DNA from: CBFGTJ01 sp965651815
Lineage (GTDB): Bacteria; Actinomycetota; Acidimicrobiia; Acidimicrobiales; Microtrichaceae
Assembly: GCA_965651815.1 (NCBI GenBank)
Contig: CBFGTJ010000056.1
Coordinates: forward strand, 1 to 16,449
Length of the DNA stretch: 16,449 nucleotides
Direction of reading: 5' to 3'
Below, piece after piece: positions 1-6,038 of the stretch. The position numbers were made by a program, and so were the translations under genes. Under the pieces are notes generated by a model. It was given only the letters and a program-made list of their open reading frames with translations, was not told the DNA's origin and did no database searches. Each line of letters begins with the position of its first letter. The stretch's first letter is position 1.

Positions 1-45
1 CATGGGTCTCCTTGCCGCACGCCCAACAGAACGGGGGGATGCCGG

Positions 46-51
46 TACCCT
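46..51 (+). promoter_or_regulatory. Candidate -10 box for the RDD gene
   Basis: TACCCT fits the actinobacterial TANNNT -10 pattern. It ends 7 nt before the ATG at 59 and 4 nt before a GTG at 56, so a transcript would begin on or next to the start codon. I see no clear -35 box. The placement resembles the other near-leaderless starts in the window, but the evidence is weak by itself. Confidence 0.35.
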
Positions 52-58
52 CCCCGTG

Positions 59-667
59 ATGGATGCCGAAGAGGGGGAAGGGCGCCGGGGCACCGAGCCG
101 CCGCGCGGGGACGCACCCGGTGAGGGGCCGCGGTTCGCCACGGTCGGGCGTCGCGCGCTCGCCCGTGTGGTGGCCGGGGTGGGACTGTCCCTCGCAGCCA
201 GCTTCCTGCTGGTCCTGCTCGAACCGTCGTTCCGGGTCCCCTTCAACGAGCTGTACGTCGCAGTGGAGCTCGCGCTGATCGCGCGCCTCGGCTGGGACGT
301 CGGCAAGCTGCCCTTCGGCCTGCGGGTCGTCGGCGCGGACGGGTCGGCGCCGGGTTGGGGCCGAGCGACGCTCCGCACGCTGGTGCTGTGGGGGCCCAAC
401 CTCGCGCTCGTCGCGACGACGTGGGTGGTCGAGGAGCCCGACCCCGCGTTCGCCTCCGTGCTCGCGACCGCCTCGGTCGCCTGGTGGCTGCTGGTGGCCT
501 GGTCGATCGCGACGGATCCGGAGCACCGCGGGTGGCACGACCGGATCGCGGGCACGTGGGTCCTGGACGACCCTGACCCGCCCGGCGTGGCGCCACCGCG
601 GCTCGCCCAGCGCGCGTCGGGGACGCTCGCGGATCCTGGCTCTCAGGTGCCCGATTCGGGCACCTGA
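59..667 (+). CDS. RDD-family integral membrane protein
   Basis: A 202-residue membrane protein of unknown substrate. The N-terminal 35 residues are charged and hydrophilic. Hydrophobic segments lie near residues 36-56, 104-122 and 131-151. The stretch LPFGLRVVGADG (84-95) followed by GRATLRTLVLW, and the late HRGWHDRIAGTWVL (156-169), are the usual RDD-domain signatures (known family; function mostly undefined). I chose the ATG at 59, preceded by a -10-like box. A GTG at 56 is equally possible, and the frame stays open to base 2, so a longer form cannot be excluded. There is no good Shine-Dalgarno sequence. The last nine or so residues and the stop codon lie inside a perfect palindrome, so the C-terminus appears to be set by that element. 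The gene converges on the aldehyde dehydrogenase gene. Confidence 0.72.
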   Translation: MDAEEGEGRRGTEPPRGDAPGEGPRFATVGRRALARVVAGVGLSLAASFLLVLLEPSFRVPFNELYVAVELALIARLGWDVGKLPFGLRVVGADGSAPGWGRATLRTLVLWGPNLALVATTWVVEEPDPAFASVLATASVAWWLLVAWSIATDPEHRGWHDRIAGTWVLDDPDPPGVAPPRLAQRASGTLADPGSQVPDSGT

Positions 668-674
668 GAGCCAG
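636..674. terminator. 19-bp perfect palindrome at a convergent junction
   Basis: CTGGCTCTCAGGTGCCCGA (636-654) is followed by one central T (655) and its exact reverse complement (656-674). The folded RNA would be a 19-bp stem with a minimal loop, reading the same on both strands. It contains the TGA stop (665-667) of the RDD gene and lies between convergent genes. There is no T-tract on either side, as is common for actinobacterial terminators. Bidirectional termination is inferred. A repeated palindromic element is the alternative. Confidence 0.7.
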
Positions 675-725
675 AATTGGGCAGGCGGCCTGTGGGAGTC
701 GCCGAACGGTACGGGGCGCGGCGGG

Positions 726-2183
726 TCAGCCGGGCCAGACGATGGACTGCAGCTCGGAGTAGGCCTGCAGGCCGTAGCTGCCGCCGTCACGCCCCACGCC
801 CGACTGCTTGAACCCGCCGAAGGGCGCCTCGTGGTTGCGCTGCAGCGTGTTGAGCCCGACGTTGCCCGAGCGGAGCCGCTGCGCGACCTCCCACGCCCGA
901 CCGGTGTCGGCGCTGAACACGTAGGAGTACAGCCCGTAGTCGGAGTCGTTCGCGATCGCGACCGCCTCGTCCTCGTCGTCGAAGGGCACGACGACGACCA
1001 CCGGACCGAAGATCTCCTCGCGCACCGGGGTCATCGAGTTGTCGCAGTCGACCAGCAGGGTCGGCTCCACGTAGTAGCCGGTGTCCATGCCGCCCCGGCC
1101 GCCGCCGACGGCGATGGTCGCGCCCTCCTCGACCCCGGCCCGGATGTAGCCCTCGACCCGGTCCCGGTGCGCCGCGGTGATGAGCGGGCCGACGACCGTG
1201 TCGCGCTCCAGCGGGTCGCCCACCTTCATGTGGCCGGCGGCCTGCTTGAGCCCGGCGACGAGCTGGTCGTGCACGGAGCGGTGCACGATGACCCGGGTCG
1301 GCGAGGTGCAGATCTGCCCCGAGTGGAACCCCCACACCGACGAGATGCCGCCGATGGCGGCCTTCAGGTCGGCGTCCTCGAACACGATGCAGGCGCCCTT
1401 GCCGCCGAGCTCCATGAGCTGGCGCTTCATCTGCCCGCCGGCGACCTCACCGATGCGGCGACCCACCGCCGTCGAGCCGGTGAACGAGATCATGTCGGTG
1501 CGCGGGTGCGCGACGACCGCCTCGGAGGGGGCGACCTCCTGCCCGGTCACGACGTTGACGACGCCCGGCGGGAAGCCCGCCTCGTTCATCAGCTCGACCA
1601 TCCGGATCACGCCGAGCGGGTCCTGCGGGGCGGGCTTCACCACGACGGTGTTGCCCATCGCCAACGCCGGACCGATCTTCCCGGCCATGTTCGTCATCGG
1701 GAAGTTGTACGAGGTGATGCACGCGACGACCCCCACCGGCGCGCGGTTCGCCACCGCGGAGATCAGCCCGCCGGGGGCGAGCGCCGTGGAGGGCATCACC
1801 GCCGGGGGCAGCGGGGTGATCCGCTCCTCGAGCGCGCCCTTCGCGTAGCGGCGCAGGCGCGCCGCGGCCTGCGGGAACTGCATGGTCTTCGCGACGCGCA
1901 TCGTGGCACCGGTCTCGGCCTGGAGCACCGGGACGATCTCGTCGCGGTGCGCGTCGATGAGGTCGGCGGCCCGGTGGAGCAGCTCGGCGCGCTCCTCCGG
2001 GGTGGTGCGCGACCACGCGTCGAACGCGTCCGCCGCGGCGTCGACCGCGGCGTTCGCCTGCTCGACCGACGCCTCGGGCGCCTCGGCGATCACCTGCTCC
2101 GTGGCCGGGTTGACGACCTCGTACGTGCCGGAGCCCTCGACCAGCTCGCCGCCGATGACGAGCCGGTACTGCCGTTCAGACAT
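726..2183 (-). CDS. NAD(P)+-dependent aldehyde dehydrogenase
   Basis: A 485-residue protein of the aldehyde dehydrogenase superfamily, normal length for the family, that would oxidise an aldehyde to the acid in the cytoplasm. Visible landmarks are the substrate/cofactor segment ITSYNFPMTNMAGKIGPAL, VVVKPAPQDPL, the glycine turn FTGSTAVGRRIG, the general base Glu258 in MELGGKGA, the catalytic Cys292 in SGQICTSPTR, and EEIFGPV near the C-terminus. The ATG at 2183 is preferred over an in-frame GTG at 2192 because AGAGAGG lies upstream at good spacing. The amidohydrolase gene ends 105 bases upstream on the same strand and no promoter is obvious between them, so co-transcription is likely. The sequence does not show the substrate. 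The KstR-like site upstream of the amidohydrolase suggests a lipid or sterol side-chain aldehyde, which is inference only. Confidence 0.93.
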   Translation of the reverse strand: MSERQYRLVIGGELVEGSGTYEVVNPATEQVIAEAPEASVEQANAAVDAAADAFDAWSRTTPEERAELLHRAADLIDAHRDEIVPVLQAETGATMRVAKTMQFPQAAARLRRYAKGALEERITPLPPAVMPSTALAPGGLISAVANRAPVGVVACITSYNFPMTNMAGKIGPALAMGNTVVVKPAPQDPLGVIRMVELMNEAGFPPGVVNVVTGQEVAPSEAVVAHPRTDMISFTGSTAVGRRIGEVAGGQMKRQLMELGGKGACIVFEDADLKAAIGGISSVWGFHSGQICTSPTRVIVHRSVHDQLVAGLKQAAGHMKVGDPLERDTVVGPLITAAHRDRVEGYIRAGVEEGATIAVGGGRGGMDTGYYVEPTLLVDCDNSMTPVREEIFGPVVVVVPFDDEDEAVAIANDSDYGLYSYVFSADTGRAWEVAQRLRSGNVGLNTLQRNHEAPFGGFKQSGVGRDGGSYGLQAYSELQSIVWPG

Positions 2184-2288
2184 CGTGCACACCTCTCTCG
2201 ACCCCCGCCCCGGGCCCTGGCCTGCAGGAGGAACCCCCCTGGGGGCCGACCTGCGGGAGGGAACGGGACGGGTCGGTGGTCCGGGGGC

Positions 2289-3533
2289 TCAGGGCTGGAG
2301 GTCCAGGCCCAGGAGCTCGATCGCGTTGCCCCGCACCAGCTTGCGCACCACGTCCTGGGGCAGGTGGCCCATCAGCTTGTGGGCGACCTCCTTCGAGTGC
2401 GGCCAGGTGCTGTCGGAGTGCGGGTAGTCGGTCTCGAAGCAGATGTTGTCCACCCCGACCTTCTCGAGGTTGTCGAGCCCGTACTGGTCGTCGAAGAAGC
2501 AGCCGTAGATCTGGCGGTAGTAGTAGGTCGACGGCGGCTCGGGGACCTTGTCGCCGAACCCACCCCACGCGCGGTTCTCCTCCCACACCTTGTCGGCCCG
2601 CTCGATGATGTAGGGGATCCAGCCGATCTGGCCCTCGGAGTAGGCGAGCTTCAGCTCGGGGAAGCGGACCAGCACGCCCGAGAAGAGGAAGTCGGTCATC
2701 GACGCCATCGCGTTGTTGAACGTCAGCGTCGAGCCGACCGCCGCCGGCGCGTCGGCCGAGGTCGACGGCATCTTCGAGCTCGAGCCGATGTGCATGTTCA
2801 CCACGACGCCGGTCTCGGCGCAGGCCTGGAACACCGGGTCCCAGTAGCCGTCGGGGTCGTGGATCGAGGGCAGGCCCAGGTACGGCGGGATCTCGGAGAA
2901 GGTCATGGCCCGCACGCCCCGGGCGGCGTTGCGGCGGATCTCCGCGGCGGCGGCCTCGGGGTCCCAGAGCTGGATGATGATGCAGGGGATCAGGCGGCCG
3001 TTCGACCCGGCGCACCACTCCTCGACCTGCCAGTCGTTGTACGCCTTGACGCAGAGGTCCGCGAGCTCCTTGTCCTTCGCCTCGTAGAAGCGCTGGCCGC
3101 AGAAGCGGGGGAAGCTCGACGGGAACGACATCGACGCCTCGGTCCAGTTGACGTCCATGTCCTCGAGGCGCGCCTTGGGGTCCCAGCAGCCCTTGCGCAT
3201 CTGGTCGTAGGTGATGCCGCTGACGGTGACCTCGGAGCGGTCGAAGCCCACGGCACACTCGAGGCGGGTCAGCGGGTAGCGCCCGTCCTCGTACTGCCAC
3301 CAGTCGGCCTCGTCGCCGTCGTCGGTCTCCTCGAACGAGAAGACGCCGCCGACGAAGCGCATCACGCCGCGCATGCGCACGGTGCGAGGCATCACGTCGG
3401 CGTACTTGGACGGGAGGCGGTCGGTCCAGACGTGCGGTGGCTCGATCACGTGGTCGTCGACCGAGACGAACTTCGGGATGTCGGCGAGATCGGTCCCGGC
3501 CTTGCCCCCGTGGGAACCCTGCTGCGCGCTCAT
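2289..3533 (-). CDS. Metal-dependent amidohydrolase (ACMSD-like TIM barrel)
   Basis: A 414-residue protein of the amidohydrolase-2 (COG2159) family, TIM-barrel enzymes that use a metal to hydrolyse or decarboxylate ring and acyl substrates. Visible metal-site motifs are D26-D-H28 in SVDDHVIEPP, His248 in VVNMHIGSS, and Asp369/His372 in FETDYPHSD. An acidic segment with many aromatics (residues 60-150) forms a large insert after the first strand. The ATG at 3533 follows TACGAT by exactly 6 nt, indicating a leaderless mRNA. No Shine-Dalgarno sequence is needed or seen. The gene is first in a probable two-gene unit with the aldehyde dehydrogenase and lies next to a KstR-like operator. Related proteins are common, often in several copies, in mycobacteria and other lipid-degrading actinobacteria. 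The exact reaction is unknown. Confidence 0.88.
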   Translation of the reverse strand: MSAQQGSHGGKAGTDLADIPKFVSVDDHVIEPPHVWTDRLPSKYADVMPRTVRMRGVMRFVGGVFSFEETDDGDEADWWQYEDGRYPLTRLECAVGFDRSEVTVSGITYDQMRKGCWDPKARLEDMDVNWTEASMSFPSSFPRFCGQRFYEAKDKELADLCVKAYNDWQVEEWCAGSNGRLIPCIIIQLWDPEAAAAEIRRNAARGVRAMTFSEIPPYLGLPSIHDPDGYWDPVFQACAETGVVVNMHIGSSSKMPSTSADAPAAVGSTLTFNNAMASMTDFLFSGVLVRFPELKLAYSEGQIGWIPYIIERADKVWEENRAWGGFGDKVPEPPSTYYYRQIYGCFFDDQYGLDNLEKVGVDNICFETDYPHSDSTWPHSKEVAHKLMGHLPQDVVRKLVRGNAIELLGLDLQP

Positions 3534-3539
3534 GGGCCG

Positions 3540-3568
3540 ATCGTAACCCCGACCTGACGGCGTGTCAG
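3540..3568 (-). promoter_or_regulatory. Leaderless sigma70-type promoter of the amidohydrolase unit
   Basis: On the minus strand, CTGACA (3568-3563) and TACGAT (3545-3540) are separated by 17 nt. Six further bases lead to the ATG at 3533, so the predicted transcript starts at the start codon. This is the best promoter in the window. The -35 box lies inside the short inverted repeat CTGAC-N5-GTCAG (3554-3568), which could be a repressor site. Confidence 0.65.
3554..3568. promoter_or_regulatory. Inverted repeat CTGAC-N5-GTCAG over the -35 box
   Basis: CTGAC (3554-3558) and GTCAG (3564-3568) form a perfect 5-bp dyad with a 5-base centre that overlaps the predicted -35 element. The size and position suit a TetR- or GntR-type repressor operator. 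Short dyads of this kind also occur by chance. Confidence 0.35.
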
Positions 3569-3571
3569 CCC

Positions 3572-3595
3572 GAAACTGGAACAGGTTCTAGTTTC
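3572..3595. promoter_or_regulatory. KstR-like palindromic operator
   Basis: GAAACT-G-GAAC-AG-GTTC-T-AGTTTC is a 24-bp near-perfect palindrome, with only one flanking pair mismatched. Its core TGGAACAGGTTCTA (3577-3590) matches the published mycobacterial KstR consensus TNNAACNNGTTNNA at every fixed position. It is AT-rich compared with its surroundings, lies 8 bp upstream of the amidohydrolase -35 box, and overlaps the stop codon of the DUF5658-like gene. Control by a KstR-type TetR repressor is inferred. No regulator gene of this type is in the window. Confidence 0.6.
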
Positions 3596-4001
3596 CGGTG
3601 ACCGCCAGCCAGCCGAGCAGCGATGCGTTCCACATCACGATCGCCGTGTACACCCCCACCAGCGTCAGCACGGCCGGCTCGGCCAGCTTCGACCGCGGCG
3701 GGCACGCCAGCAGGAGCAGCCCCGCGAGGGCCGCGACCGCGAACTTGAGCCCCAGGGGCGCGGCGAGGCCCGCCATGAGCCCCCGCATGAGCGGGTTGAG
3801 CTCGACGCCGCCGCGGTCGAGCACGGCGCGGGTCAGCAGCACGTCGGCGACGTTGAGCGCCACCAGCACGAGCGCGAGCCGCACGCGCCGCGGGGTGACG
3901 CGCGTGCTGCCCTCCGGACCCGGGAGTAGCCCTGCAAGCCCCATGGATACCGCCGTTTCCCTCAGCACCGGTCCCGCCAGACCGGCCATCGCCGTGGACA
4001 T
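3588..4001 (-). CDS. DUF5658-like small membrane protein
   Basis: A protein of 137 residues if the ATG at 4001 is used, with GGAG 9 nt upstream. Alternative starts are an ATG at 3944 (118 residues) and a GTG at 4028, which would lie inside a hairpin. Hydrophobic segments lie near residues 41-60, 74-101 and 108-132. The pattern N50-V-A-D53 in the first membrane helix, then GGVELNPLM (64-72) and Lys86 in the next helix, resembles DUF5658, a small family of integral membrane proteins without a known function. The gene follows the SDR gene on the same strand after a gap containing a hairpin. Its stop codon (TAG, 3590-3588) is inside the KstR-like palindrome. I cannot assign a role. Confidence 0.62.
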   Translation of the reverse strand: MSTAMAGLAGPVLRETAVSMGLAGLLPGPEGSTRVTPRRVRLALVLVALNVADVLLTRAVLDRGGVELNPLMRGLMAGLAAPLGLKFAVAALAGLLLLACPPRSKLAEPAVLTLVGVYTAIVMWNASLLGWLAVTGN

Positions 4002-4025
4002 GATGCCCCACTCCGGCCCGCACCG

Positions 4026-4047
4026 CACCCGGTCCCGCCACCGGGTG
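4026..4047 (-). terminator. Hairpin after the EthD-SDR pair
   Basis: CACCCGGT (4026-4033) and ACCGGGTG (4040-4047) form an 8-bp perfect stem with the 6-base loop CCCGCC. It begins 26 bases past the SDR stop codon on the minus strand. There is no T-tract. It may terminate or attenuate transcription before the DUF5658-like gene, and it argues against starting that gene at 4028. Confidence 0.4.
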
Positions 4048-4073
4048 GTGTCGTGAGGGGCACCCGGGGGCCG

Positions 4074-4865
4074 TCAGCGGTCCGCGCCACCGAGCAGCTC
4101 GGAGAGCACCGGGTCCATCTGCGCGGACCCGAGCAGGGATCCCCCGTCGACGACGAGGTTGTGGCCGGACAGGTAGCTGCTGGCGCTCGACAGCAGCACG
4201 GCGACGACCGCGGCGACCTCCTCGGGAGCGCCGACGCGCCCCAGCGGCGTGGCCGCCTCGACCGCCGCGCGCAGCCGGTCGTCCCCGGCGATGACCTCGT
4301 TGAGCGGCGTGCGCACGAACCCCGGCGACACGCAGTTCACCCGGATCTCCGGGCCCAGCTCGAGCGCCGCCGACATGGTCAGCGCGATGACCGCGGCCTT
4401 GGCCGCGGAGTAGGGGGCTTCGCCCCGGGTGGGCCGGACCCCCGACACGCTCGCCACGTTGACGATGGACCCGCCGGAGGGGCGCAGGAGCGGGGCCGCG
4501 GCCCGGATGCCGGCGAACACCCCGGCCACGTTCACCCTCCAGATCAGGTCGACCTCGCGGTCGGTGTACTCGGTCAGCGGCTTGAGGTTGCCGACGCCGG
4601 CGTTGTTGACCAGGCCGCGCAGCCCGCCGAGCTCGGCCGCGGCGCGCCCGAGCGCGGCCTCGAGCTCGTCGCTCTTCGCGACGTCCGCGGGCAGGGCCAG
4701 GCCGCCCACCTCGGCGGCGACCGCCGCGGCACCCTCGGCGTCGCGGTCGAGCACGCCGACGGGGACCCCGTCCGCGGCGAGCCGGCGGCAGACCGCGGCG
4801 CCGATGCCCGACGCGCCGCCGGTGACGACCACCCCGCCCCGCCCGGGGTACTCGAGCCCGCTCAC
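4074..4865 (-). CDS. Short-chain dehydrogenase/reductase (classical SDR, NAD-type)
   Basis: A 263-residue classical SDR, normal length, that would oxidise a hydroxyl or reduce a ketone in the cytoplasm. The cofactor motif TGGASGIG is at residues 15-22, Asp40 in VGVLDRD ends the second strand and favours NAD(H) over NADP(H), NNAG is at 87-90, the catalytic Ser is in VASVSG (near 139), Tyr152 and Lys156 are in YSAAK, and PGFVRTPL follows. The start is the GTG at 4865, whose last two bases form part of the TGA stop of the upstream EthD gene (GTGA overlap). This implies translational coupling. The frame stays open far upstream, but those residues have no SDR character and would overlap the EthD gene. 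The pairing suggests one catabolic step. The substrate is unknown. Confidence 0.92.
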   Translation of the reverse strand: MSGLEYPGRGGVVVTGGASGIGAAVCRRLAADGVPVGVLDRDAEGAAAVAAEVGGLALPADVAKSDELEAALGRAAAELGGLRGLVNNAGVGNLKPLTEYTDREVDLIWRVNVAGVFAGIRAAAPLLRPSGGSIVNVASVSGVRPTRGEAPYSAAKAAVIALTMSAALELGPEIRVNCVSPGFVRTPLNEVIAGDDRLRAAVEAATPLGRVGAPEEVAAVVAVLLSSASSYLSGHNLVVDGGSLLGSAQMDPVLSELLGGADR

Positions 4866-5227
4866 GAGGCGGACCCGACGTCCCCGTCGATGACGACGGT
4901 CGGCTCCTCGGTGATGACGAACTCGAGGCGGTCCAGGTCGAGGAAGCGGCGCTCGTCGGGCGCGATCAGCTCGCGGTACGCGGGTTCGCCCATGAAGCCG
5001 ACGAAGTCGTCGATCGAGTGGAACCACTGCACCGCCACCCCGTCGACGCCCTCGGTGCCCGACAGCGGGTCCGGCCGGTGCCGCACGTGCTGCTCGTAGC
5101 GGACGATGTGGCGGGCGAGGGTCGGTTCGCCCGCGATCAGCGGCCCGTGGACGTCGCGCCAGTGCGACACGAACTCGTCGAAGCTCATCTCCGGGTGGCG
5201 TCGCAGCAGCGCGAACAGCTTGACCAT
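4862..5227 (-). CDS. EthD-domain protein
   Basis: A 121-residue small alpha/beta protein of the EthD family (dimeric ferredoxin-like fold). Visible hallmarks are the opening MVKLFALLRRHPEMSFDEFVSHWRD with the VHGPL that follows, then VAVQWFHSIDDF and FMGEPAYRELIAPDERRFLD in the second half. Some family members take part in degradation of ethers, quinones or polyketide-like compounds, often as accessory proteins. The catalytic role here is not visible. GCGAGGGGAC just upstream of the ATG is a good Shine-Dalgarno sequence. Its stop overlaps the SDR start by GTGA, so the two proteins are probably made together. The 80-base region to the divergent cyclic-nucleotide protein must contain its promoter, but I could not identify it. 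Confidence 0.87.
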   Translation of the reverse strand: MVKLFALLRRHPEMSFDEFVSHWRDVHGPLIAGEPTLARHIVRYEQHVRHRPDPLSGTEGVDGVAVQWFHSIDDFVGFMGEPAYRELIAPDERRFLDLDRLEFVITEEPTVVIDGDVGSAS

Positions 5228-5295
5228 GGTCCCCCTCGCCGGTCGTCATCGGGCGCAGAACCCGAGATTCGCATCGTGGCACAGGGGTCGGTGGG

Positions 5296-5301
5296 TAGGC
5301 T
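5296..5301 (+). promoter_or_regulatory. -10 box for a leaderless cyclic-nucleotide protein gene
   Basis: TAGGCT is followed by exactly six bases and then the GTG start at 5308, the spacing expected when transcription begins at the start codon. No convincing -35 box is seen. No Shine-Dalgarno sequence precedes the GTG, which supports a leaderless mRNA. Confidence 0.5.
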
Positions 5302-5307
5302 GCCGGC

Positions 5308-5757
5308 GTGGCACGCCGAGACCGTCTCGCCCAGTTCCGCGACCTCCCGATGTTCGCCGGGTGCACCCCGGAGGAGCTCGAGGAGATCGACCACCTCGCC
5401 GACGAGGTGCAGGTACCGGAAGGGCGGGTGATCCTGCGACAGGGCGACCTGGGCCAGGAGTTCGCGCTGATCGTCGACGGCGAGGCCGAGGTCGTGAAGG
5501 ACGGCGAGGTCGTCGCCGTGCTCGGCCCGGGCGCCTACTTCGGCGAGGTCGCGCTGCTCGACTCGATCACCCGCACGGCGTCGGTGCGCGCCAAGACCGA
5601 CATGGTGCTGCAGGTCCTCGACCGGCGCGGGTTCAACACGCTGCTCGACGACCAGCCCCGGCTCGCCCGCTCGATGCTCAAGGGGCTCGCACACCGCCTC
5701 GCGGAGCTCGAGGAGGAGAACGAGCGCCTCCGCGCCCAGGTCGCGTCGAACGCCTGA
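5308..5757 (+). CDS. Single-domain cyclic-nucleotide-binding protein
   Basis: A 149-residue cytoplasmic protein made of one cNMP-binding domain. Residues 10-25 resemble the usual N-terminal helix (FRDLPMFAGCTPEELEEI). VILRQGDLGQEFALIVDGEAEV forms the beta-roll. The phosphate-binding cassette is YFGEVALLDSITRTASV (77-93), with Gly79-Glu80 and Arg89, residues expected to bind ribose and phosphate. Residues 120-148 are a charged amphipathic helix (HRLAELEEENERLRAQV) likely to form a coiled coil. There is no DNA-binding domain, so it is not a Crp-type regulator. It may bind cAMP and act through a partner. The GTG start is set by the TAGGCT box six bases upstream. The gene is divergent from EthD, with no functional link visible. 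Confidence 0.88.
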   Translation: MARRDRLAQFRDLPMFAGCTPEELEEIDHLADEVQVPEGRVILRQGDLGQEFALIVDGEAEVVKDGEVVAVLGPGAYFGEVALLDSITRTASVRAKTDMVLQVLDRRGFNTLLDDQPRLARSMLKGLAHRLAELEEENERLRAQVASNA

Positions 5758-5790
5758 GCCCCGCCCGGGGCCCGGGGCGTGGCGCGCCCC
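5758..5790 (+). terminator. GC-rich tandem hairpins after the cyclic-nucleotide gene
   Basis: Directly after the stop codon, GCCCC-GCCC-GGGGC (5758-5771) and GGGGCG-TGGCG-CGCCCC (5774-5790) can each fold. There is no T-tract. They probably separate this gene from the riboswitch transcript. Confidence is low, because such stems arise easily at this GC content. Confidence 0.35.
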
Positions 5791-5825
5791 GCCGCTTGCC
5801 GATCGGCGGCCGGGGTGGTGGGATG

Positions 5826-5973
5826 GCCCCGAATCGACGAGCCGCGTCCCGGGGGAAGCCGGTCGAAGTCCGGCACTGACCCGCAGCCGTAGGCACGGCG
5901 CGCCGCGACCGCCGCGGTGCACCGTGCGAGTCGGAATGCCCGGGGCGACGGTGATGCTTCTGTCGGTCCGTCG
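5826..5973 (+). ncRNA. Cobalamin riboswitch
   Basis: The conserved core is readable: GGGGGAAGCCGGTCGAAGTC (5851-5870), then CGGCACTGACCCGCAGCCGT (5871-5890), and the 3' element GAGTCGGAATGCCCG (5928-5942). Stems I can draw are P1 GCCCCG/CGGGGC (5826-5831 with 5941-5946), P5 GCCGG/CCGGC (5858-5862 with 5870-5874), a P7-like stem GCACGG/CCGTGC (5893-5898 with 5922-5927), and a 3' hairpin CGACGG/CCGTCG (5946-5951 with 5968-5973). The P5 loop has GAAG and the 3' hairpin loop has CTTC (5957-5960), which fits the kissing-loop contact known for this class. It lies just upstream of the ECF transporter operon, so high cobalamin should reduce its expression. Confidence 0.88.
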
Positions 5974-5980
5974 TGGAATG

Positions 5981-6034
5981 CGGACGTCGGAGCCAGAGGT
6001 CCGGACCGGCCCTCGGGCGATGACGCCGGAGGAG
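5981..6034 (+). promoter_or_regulatory. Candidate riboswitch expression platform
   Basis: CGGAC (5981-5985) can pair either with GTCCG at 5966-5970 or with GTCCG at 5999-6003, which are exclusive folds. CCGGC (6006-6010) and CCTC (6011-6014) can pair with GCCGG (6025-6029) or GAGG (6029-6032), covering part of the Shine-Dalgarno GGAGGAG (6028-6034). No terminator with a T-tract is present, so control of translation initiation is the more likely mode. This is inference from pairing by eye. Confidence 0.4.
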
Positions 6035-6038
6035 CCGA

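Noticed and set aside
2184..2288. CCTGCAGG palindrome and the imperfect repeat CTGCAGGAGGAAC / CTGCGGGAGGGAAC in the gap before the aldehyde dehydrogenase
   Set aside because: The dyad is short and the repeat imperfect. Neither is placed like a promoter or operator, and GC-rich chance is enough to explain them.
831..3557. A 908-codon open frame on the plus strand opposite the aldehyde dehydrogenase and amidohydrolase genes
   Set aside because: Its translation is His/Arg/Asp/Val-rich without any domain, as expected for the antisense of GC-rich genes. The minus strand has two clear enzymes with intact catalytic motifs.
4866..5366. An N-terminal extension of the SDR of about 167 residues
   Set aside because: The extra residues overlap the EthD gene and have no SDR character. 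The GTG at 4865 in the GTGA overlap is a natural start.
5796..5824. TTGCCG-N17-TGGGAT as the promoter of the riboswitch transcript
   Set aside because: A start about seven bases past the -10 box would fall inside P1 of the aptamer and remove its 5' strand. Either this is not the promoter or the start is closer than usual, so I do not call it.
5998..6007. GGTCCGGACC self-complementary site
   Set aside because: A 10-bp palindrome without a loop is not a separate regulatory site. It is more simply part of the alternative pairings in the riboswitch expression platform.
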